Below, piece by piece: positions 59,409-64,000 of a stretch of 64,000 nt of DNA. This DNA is from Mycobacterium montefiorense (GTDB lineage: Bacteria; Actinomycetota; Actinomycetes; Mycobacteriales; Mycobacteriaceae), in assembly GCF_003112775.1 (NCBI RefSeq), contig NZ_BFCH01000048.1, positions 1 to 64,000 of the forward strand. The letters are read 5' to 3'. The notes beneath the pieces were generated by a model. The model was not told where the DNA came from and did no database searches. It saw nothing but the letters and a program-made list of their open reading frames with translations. The number at the start of each line of letters is the position of its first letter. Position 1 is the stretch's first letter. The position numbers were made by a program, and so were the translations under genes.

Positions 59409-60233
59409 ATGGGCGATACATACGAATCCGTCACCGTCGAGATCAAAGATCACGTTGCGCAAGTGACGCTGATCGGACCCGGTAAGGGCAACGCGATGGG
59501 GCCTGCGTTCTGGTCGGAGATGCCGCAGGTGTTCGCGGCGCTGGACGCCGACCGCGACGTGCGCGCCATCGTCATCACCGGGTCGGGGAAGAACTTCAGC
59601 TACGGCCTGGATCTGCCCGCGATGGGCGGCACGTTCGCGCCGTTGATGGCCGACGGCGCGCTGGCCCGGCCGCGCACGGATTTCCACACCGAGCTGCGGC
59701 GCATGCAGGGTGCGATCACCGCCATTGCCGACTGCCGCACCCCCACCATCGCCTCGGTGCACGGCTGGTGCATCGGCGGTGGCGTCGACCTGGTGTCCGC
59801 GGTGGACATCCGCTACGCCAGCGCCGACGCCAAGTTCTCGGTGCGTGAGGTCAAGCTGGCCATCGTCGCCGACGTCGGCAGCCTCGCCCGCCTGCCCCTG
59901 ATCCTCAACGATGGACACCTGCGCGAACTCGCACTGACGGGCAAGGACATCGACGCGGCCCGCGCCGAGAAAATCGGCCTGGTCAACGACGTGTACGACG
60001 ATGCCGAGGCCTCGTTGGCCGCGGCCCACGGCACCGCAGCCGAGATCGCCGCCAACCCGCCGCTGGCCGTGTACGGCGTCAAGGATGTGCTCGACCAGCA
60101 GCGCATTGCGGCGGTGTCGGAGAGCTTGCGCTACGTCGCGGCCTGGAATTCGGCGTTCCTGCCGTCCAAGGACCTGACCGAGGGCATCCAGGCGACGTTC
60201 GCCAAGCGTCCGCCGCAGTTCACCGGCGAGTAG
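59409..60233 (+). CDS. echA21: Enoyl-CoA hydratase/isomerase
   Basis: A 274-residue crotonase-fold enzyme matching M. tuberculosis EchA21 (Rv3774). Oxyanion-hole segments NFSYGLDLPAM and GWCIGGGVDLVSAVDIRYAS, then SVREVKLAIVADVGSLARLP whose Asp is the usual acid/base of the dienoyl-CoA isomerase-like group. Length equals that of the M. tuberculosis protein as I recall it. ATG at 59409. It starts 112 bp after the DUF4334 gene and ends 25 bp before lipE. Confidence 0.88.
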   Translation: MGDTYESVTVEIKDHVAQVTLIGPGKGNAMGPAFWSEMPQVFAALDADRDVRAIVITGSGKNFSYGLDLPAMGGTFAPLMADGALARPRTDFHTELRRMQGAITAIADCRTPTIASVHGWCIGGGVDLVSAVDIRYASADAKFSVREVKLAIVADVGSLARLPLILNDGHLRELALTGKDIDAARAEKIGLVNDVYDDAEASLAAAHGTAAEIAANPPLAVYGVKDVLDQQRIAAVSESLRYVAAWNSAFLPSKDLTEGIQATFAKRPPQFTGE

Positions 60234-60258
60234 CCGGGCGGCACGTACCCTCGCGGGG

Positions 60259-61515
60259 GTGGCGAACACGACCGCGAACATGACCCCGGACGGCAAGATC
60301 TGTGTCCCGGCCGACTTAGACTCAGTCACCGCGGTAGGTGAAGAGGATCACTCGGAAATCGACGGCGCCGCCATCGAACGAATCTGGCAGGCCGCCCGCC
60401 ACTGGTATCAGGCGGGCATGCACCCGGCGATCCAGTTGTGTATTCGGCACCGCGGCCGGGTCGTGCTCAACCGGGCGATCGGCCACGGCTGGGGCAACGC
60501 GCCCACCGACGATCCCGATGCCGAGAAGATCCCCGTCACGACCGACACACCGTTTTGCGTGTACTCGGCGGCCAAGGGCATCACCGCGACCGTGGTGCAC
60601 ATGCTCGCCGAACGCGGGGTGTTCTCACTCGACGACCGCGTCTGCAACTACATGCCCGGCTTCACCAGCCACGGCAAGGACCGCATCACGATCCGGCACG
60701 TGATGACCCACAGCGCCGGCCTCCCGTTTCCGTCCGGGCCGCTGCCCGACCTCAAACGCGCCGACGATCACGAGTACGCGCAGGAGATGCTGAGCAATTT
60801 ACGGCCGCTCTACCGGCCGGGGTTGATGCACCTGTACCACGCGCTGACCTGGGGGCCACTGATGCGCGAGACCGTCTACGCGGCCACGGGCAAGGACATT
60901 CGCGAAATCCTGGCCACCGAAATCCTCGACCCGCTGGGCTTTCGGTGGACCAACTTCGGCGTCGCCAAGCAAGACCTCGACCGGGTCGCACCCAGCCATG
61001 CCACCGGTCGGCCATTGCCACCGGTGATCGCGCAGATATTCCGCAAGGCGATCGGCGGGACGATGCACGAGATGATCCCGGTGACCAACACCCCATTCTT
61101 CTTGACCACGGTGATCCCGTCGTCGAATACCGTGTCGACCGCCAACGAGATGTCGCGCTTCGCTGAAATCTGGCGCCGCGGAGGCGAACTCGACGACGTG
61201 CAAGTTATGCGGCCGGAGACGCTGCGCGGCGCGGTGGCCGAATGCCGCAGGTTGCGACCCGACTTCGCGATGGGACTGATGCCGGCTCGCTGGGGTACCG
61301 GATTCGCTCTCGGAACCACCAAATTCGGGCCGTTCGGACGTAACGCGCCGGCCGCGTTCGGCCATCTCGGCCTGGTCAACGTCGCGCACTGGGCCGACCC
61401 CGAGCGCAATCTGGCCGCCGGTCTGATCAGCAGCGGCAAACCCGGCCGGGATCCCGAATCCCGCCGCCACGTGGCGCTGATGAACACCATCGCCGCACAG
61501 ATCCCGACCGGTTGA
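60259..61515 (+). CDS. lipE: Beta-lactamase-fold lipase/esterase
   Basis: A 418-residue class C beta-lactamase-fold esterase matching M. tuberculosis LipE (Rv3775). The nucleophile motif is Ser103-x-x-Lys106 (YSAAKG) and the second base is Tyr in LYHAL. GTG at 60259. No export signal. Likely hydrolyses an acyl ester or thioester; the neighbouring crotonase suggests lipid catabolism. C-terminal part is complete. Confidence 0.87.
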   Translation: MANTTANMTPDGKICVPADLDSVTAVGEEDHSEIDGAAIERIWQAARHWYQAGMHPAIQLCIRHRGRVVLNRAIGHGWGNAPTDDPDAEKIPVTTDTPFCVYSAAKGITATVVHMLAERGVFSLDDRVCNYMPGFTSHGKDRITIRHVMTHSAGLPFPSGPLPDLKRADDHEYAQEMLSNLRPLYRPGLMHLYHALTWGPLMRETVYAATGKDIREILATEILDPLGFRWTNFGVAKQDLDRVAPSHATGRPLPPVIAQIFRKAIGGTMHEMIPVTNTPFFLTTVIPSSNTVSTANEMSRFAEIWRRGGELDDVQVMRPETLRGAVAECRRLRPDFAMGLMPARWGTGFALGTTKFGPFGRNAPAAFGHLGLVNVAHWADPERNLAAGLISSGKPGRDPESRRHVALMNTIAAQIPTG

Positions 61516-61631
61516 ACCCGCCGGCAGTGGCGACACTGCGGCGACGGCGACTGCTCGTTCTTCGACGACACCGAGGACGACCCACGGCTGACCGTGTTTT
61601 GCATTTCGGCCCGATGGGCAACCTAAGCGCA

Positions 61632-62693
61632 ATGAATACTGGCCGCTTCCGTCTACTGCTCGATACGCCGGGGCCGTTCGCCTCGGTGTATTTCGCGGAG
61701 TCAGACGAACAGGACGGGTCCGCGCAGCCGATTCGTGGTACGTGGCCGCAGTTGCACGAACAACTAGTCGAGCAGGGCGCGGACGAATCGGTCATCGGCG
61801 AGATCGAGCACGCCGTGATGGAACTGACCCAGCCGATATGCCGCGGCGGGCGCGCGGTGGTCGCGGGAGCCACCGGCGTCGTGCTCAACGAATACCTGCT
61901 CCGTGCGTCCGCGAAGCCGGTCGTCCGGGTATCCAAGCTGCCCTACATCGTCCCGATCCTGCAACACGGGCTCGAGCACGCGCACTATCTGCTCGTCGTG
62001 GTTGAGCCCGAGGGAGCGTTGATTACCCGGCACAATGCCACTCGGCATTCGGAGACGGTCCGGGCCAACAGTCTCGCCGAGCGGGAAGCCGCAGCCCAAG
62101 CTAACGACCCGCGGCCGTGCGCCGTTGCCGATCGAGTCAGCGAACTGGTGCACGATGCGTCCTACCAAGCGATGTTCGTCGTGGGCGACGAGGGCTTACG
62201 TTCGGGGCTGCTCGCGAGGTTGCCGGCAGAAGTCCGTGAGCGCACGACGTCGCTATCGATCGGCGTCCGGCGCGGCGGCTACGACTTCGAGGAGATTCAG
62301 CGTGCCGTCGACCTCACTTTGCTACGCCAGCGGCTGAATCTGGTGGACAGCGCCACGGAGCGATTCAACACAGAGATCGGCCGGCGATCCGGCCTGGCCG
62401 CCGAGGGACTCGGGGCCGTTTGCTCGGCGCTGCGTGAGGGAACCGTCGACACGATGATCATCGGCGAGATCGACGACGCCACCGTGGTCGCCGACGAGGG
62501 CATGACCACTGTCGCGCCGAGCGCCGACGTGCTCTCTGAGCAGGGCGCCGCTGCGGCCAAGACGCTGCGGGCCGATGAAGCCTTGCCGCTGTTGGCGATA
62601 TCCGTCGGGGCAGCACTGGTCCGCACGGACGAACGGATCGCTCCCGCCGACGGAATCGGCGCCGTACTTCGCTATGCGCCGACACTGCACTAG
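61632..62693 (+). CDS. Rv2629/Balon-like ribosome-associated protein, copy 1
   Basis: A 353-residue protein of the Rv2629 family (Vms1/eRF1-related). The family includes Balon, which occupies the A site of hibernating ribosomes with EF-Tu; mycobacterial Rv2629 is hypoxia-induced. The N-terminal GRFRLLLDTPGPFASVYF corresponds to the family's RL-x-x-L-x-x-x-GPFASVYFD, and the tail RADEALPLLAISVGAALVRTDERIAPADGIGAVLRY is the shared C-terminal signature (quoted by its parts, RADEALP and DGIGA). The chosen ATG at 61632 aligns with copy 2 and Rv2629; 61614 is an alternative. It is followed at once by a paralogue. Confidence 0.83.
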   Translation: MNTGRFRLLLDTPGPFASVYFAESDEQDGSAQPIRGTWPQLHEQLVEQGADESVIGEIEHAVMELTQPICRGGRAVVAGATGVVLNEYLLRASAKPVVRVSKLPYIVPILQHGLEHAHYLLVVVEPEGALITRHNATRHSETVRANSLAEREAAAQANDPRPCAVADRVSELVHDASYQAMFVVGDEGLRSGLLARLPAEVRERTTSLSIGVRRGGYDFEEIQRAVDLTLLRQRLNLVDSATERFNTEIGRRSGLAAEGLGAVCSALREGTVDTMIIGEIDDATVVADEGMTTVAPSADVLSEQGAAAAKTLRADEALPLLAISVGAALVRTDERIAPADGIGAVLRYAPTLH

Positions 62694-62754
62694 TCGGGGC
62701 CGTCGCAAACCCTGAACATGCTTTGTGACTCAGCCTTTCAAGCAACAATGGTGC

Positions 62755-63786
62755 ATGGATTCGGGCCGTTTTCGCGAGTTGCTGGGTGTGCCCGGTCCGT
62801 TCGCGTCGGTCTACTTCGAGGACTCGGGCGACGACGACGACCCCAATGCTCGACTGGAACTGAAATGGCGCGTACTGCGCGACGAACTTGCGCAGCACGG
62901 AGCGGACGCGTCGATCATCGCCGCAATCGAGCACGCCGTGCTGCAACTGCGTTTGCCGATCGGCCGGGGCGGACGCGCGGTGATCGCAGCCGCGTCGGGG
63001 GTGCTGGTCAACGAGTATCTACTCCGGCCCACTGCCCGGCCGGTCGTCCGAGTGTCCGAACTGCCGTACATCGTTCCCATCCTCGAATACGGCGTCACCC
63101 AGTCGGACTATTTGCTGGTCGTGGCCGACCCGGCCGGCGCGTTCATCACCAGCCACTTCGATGCCACGCGGCTCTCCGAAACCATCGAAGCCGAACTGCA
63201 CACCGTCGCGGACCGGATCGGTGAACTCGTGCACGACACGTCGTGGCGCTCACTGTTCTTGGTTGGCGACGAGGGATCGCGCTCAAGCCTGGCCGCAGCA
63301 CTGCCAGACCGGATTCGCGAACGGGTGACACCGCTGCCGATCGCGGTCCGGCGCGGCGGATATGACTTCGAGGAGATTCAACGGGCCATCGACTCCACGC
63401 TGCTGATGCAACGGCGCAGTGCCATGGATACCGCGGCAGCACGCTTCACCGAGGAGGTTGACCGGCGATCCGGACTGGCTGTCGAGGGACTCGGTGCGGT
63501 CTGCTCGGCGCTGAGTCAGGGTGCGGTCGACACGATGATCATCGGCGAGATCGACGACGCCACCGTGGTTTCCGACGAAGGCCTGACCGCTGTCGCACCG
63601 AGCGCCGACATGCTCGGTACGCAGGGCGCCGCGACCGCCAAGACGCGGCGGGCCGACGAGGCGCTGCCGCTGCTGGCGATATCCGGTGGTGCGTCGGTGG
63701 TCCGCACCGACGAACGGATTGCTCCCGCCGACGGAATCGGTGCGGTCCTCAACAACGCGGCGGCGCCGAATCAGGCCCACCGCTGA
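62755..63786 (+). CDS. Rv2629/Balon-like ribosome-associated protein, copy 2
   Basis: A 343-residue paralogue of the preceding gene. Shared blocks include GRFRELLGVPGPFASVYFED, RVSELPYIVPILEYG, VRRGGYDFEEIQRAID, GAVCSALSQGAVDTMIIGEIDDATVV and RADEALPLLAISGGAS. The acidic linker SGDDDDPN near residue 28 and some internal segments differ between copies. ATG at 62755 chosen by alignment with copy 1; an in-frame GTG at 62725 is possible. Lies 61 bp after copy 1, so the two may be co-transcribed. No DosR box is visible upstream. Confidence 0.83.
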   Translation: MDSGRFRELLGVPGPFASVYFEDSGDDDDPNARLELKWRVLRDELAQHGADASIIAAIEHAVLQLRLPIGRGGRAVIAAASGVLVNEYLLRPTARPVVRVSELPYIVPILEYGVTQSDYLLVVADPAGAFITSHFDATRLSETIEAELHTVADRIGELVHDTSWRSLFLVGDEGSRSSLAAALPDRIRERVTPLPIAVRRGGYDFEEIQRAIDSTLLMQRRSAMDTAAARFTEEVDRRSGLAVEGLGAVCSALSQGAVDTMIIGEIDDATVVSDEGLTAVAPSADMLGTQGAATAKTRRADEALPLLAISGGASVVRTDERIAPADGIGAVLNNAAAPNQAHR

Positions 63787-63792
63787 ACACGG

Positions 63793-63879
63793 CGGTGGCG
63801 GAGGGATTTGAACCCCCGGACGGTTTTAGCCGTCTCTCGCTTTCAAGGCGAGTGCATTAGGCCGCTCTGCCACGCCACC
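63793..63879 (-). tRNA. tRNA-Ser (TGA anticodon)
   Basis: A type II tRNA on the minus strand with acceptor GGTGGCG/CGCCACC, discriminator G and anticodon loop CTTGAAA giving TGA. Unlike the CGA gene at 31842 it lacks encoded CCA. Much of the body, including the long variable arm, is nearly the same as in that gene. Confidence 0.95.
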
Positions 63880-63915
63880 GCTGACAAGGGTAACGGGACT
63901 AGTACCGTGGCCGGC

Positions 63916-64000
63916 ATGCGCGCCATTGTCGCCGAATCCTCCGATCAACTCGTCTGGCAAGAGGTACCCGACGTTTCCGCCGGGCCCGGCGAGGTGCTGA
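63916..64000 (+). CDS. Quinone oxidoreductase-like protein, 3' end outside window
   Basis: Only the first 28 codons are present (MRAIVAESSDQLVWQEVPDV and then GPGEVL), the typical beginning of a zinc-free medium-chain reductase. It lies where M. tuberculosis has Rv3777, a probable oxidoreductase. No catalytic residues are available to judge. Confidence 0.7.
   Translation, partial: MRAIVAESSDQLVWQEVPDVSAGPGEVL

Noticed and set aside
61550..62754. DosR box upstream of the Rv2629-like genes
   Set aside because: I searched the upstream stretches for the GGGACT-AGTCCC type palindrome and did not see one.

Overview
The window is GC-rich and reads as the chromosome of a mycobacterium outside the M. 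tuberculosis complex, most likely a slow grower. The evidence is the presence of PE and PPE proteins, the 19-kDa lipoprotein LpqH, the TcrX/TcrY two-component system, KshA-like Rieske oxygenase and Rv2629-type proteins. The right half (about 31.9-64 kb) follows, from memory of that genome, the M. tuberculosis order Rv3752c to Rv3777: tadA, tyrA, proXVWZ, fadE36, the Rv3762c-type sulfatase, lpqH, tcrY/tcrX, an SAM methyltransferase, hisC2, echA21, lipE. Extra catabolic genes are inserted in it. The left half (1 to about 31.8 kb) has no such order that I recognise and behaves as accessory sequence; the change falls at a tRNA-Ser gene (31842-31931).

Left half, in order. A truncated arylsulfatase; a DUF2637 membrane protein with a 30-bp tandem repeat; a DJ-1/PfpI protein; a 51-residue membrane protein. 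Then an LLM monooxygenase - CaiB CoA-transferase - CitE-like lyase operon divergent from a GntR regulator. Next a 1309-residue Pls/PosA-like single-module NRPS, with a lysine-like specificity code, translationally coupled to an M1 zinc aminopeptidase. Then an operon of sulfotransferase, MBL hydrolase, VOC protein and LLM oxidoreductase, divergent from an IclR regulator with two palindromes. After an orphan PE gene, a TM2 protein and a GH5-like hydrolase comes a long minus-strand operon (28780 down to 22341): two SDRs, an NTF2-like protein, an enoyl-CoA hydratase, a nitronate monooxygenase, a KshA-like Rieske oxygenase and a glycosyltransferase. It is preceded by a TetR gene and a 17-bp operator, and divergent from them lies a gene whose product matches the eukaryotic ERG2 sterol isomerase / sigma-1 receptor family over its whole length. 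A GGDEF diguanylate cyclase closes the region.

Right half. tRNA editing (tadA and its partner), aromatic amino-acid synthesis (tyrA, hisC2), a five-gene osmoprotectant-transporter operon, a TetR-regulated operon of phosphotransferase, SDR, acyl-CoA dehydrogenase and quinone oxidoreductase with a perfect 21-bp operator palindrome, an alkyl-sulfatase-like enzyme, lpqH with a 9-bp-stem hairpin in its leader, tcrXY, a SigF-type promoter driving two small membrane proteins, a MarR-quinone oxidoreductase pair, and a tandem pair of Rv2629/Balon-like ribosome-associated proteins. Two reading-frame breaks are visible: in a PPE gene (about 56324) and at the start of a phosphotransferase (about 54191).

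The two strongest leads for undescribed biology are the bacterial ERG2/sigma-1-like protein beside a steroid-type oxygenase operon, and the Pls-like NRPS coupled to an aminopeptidase.
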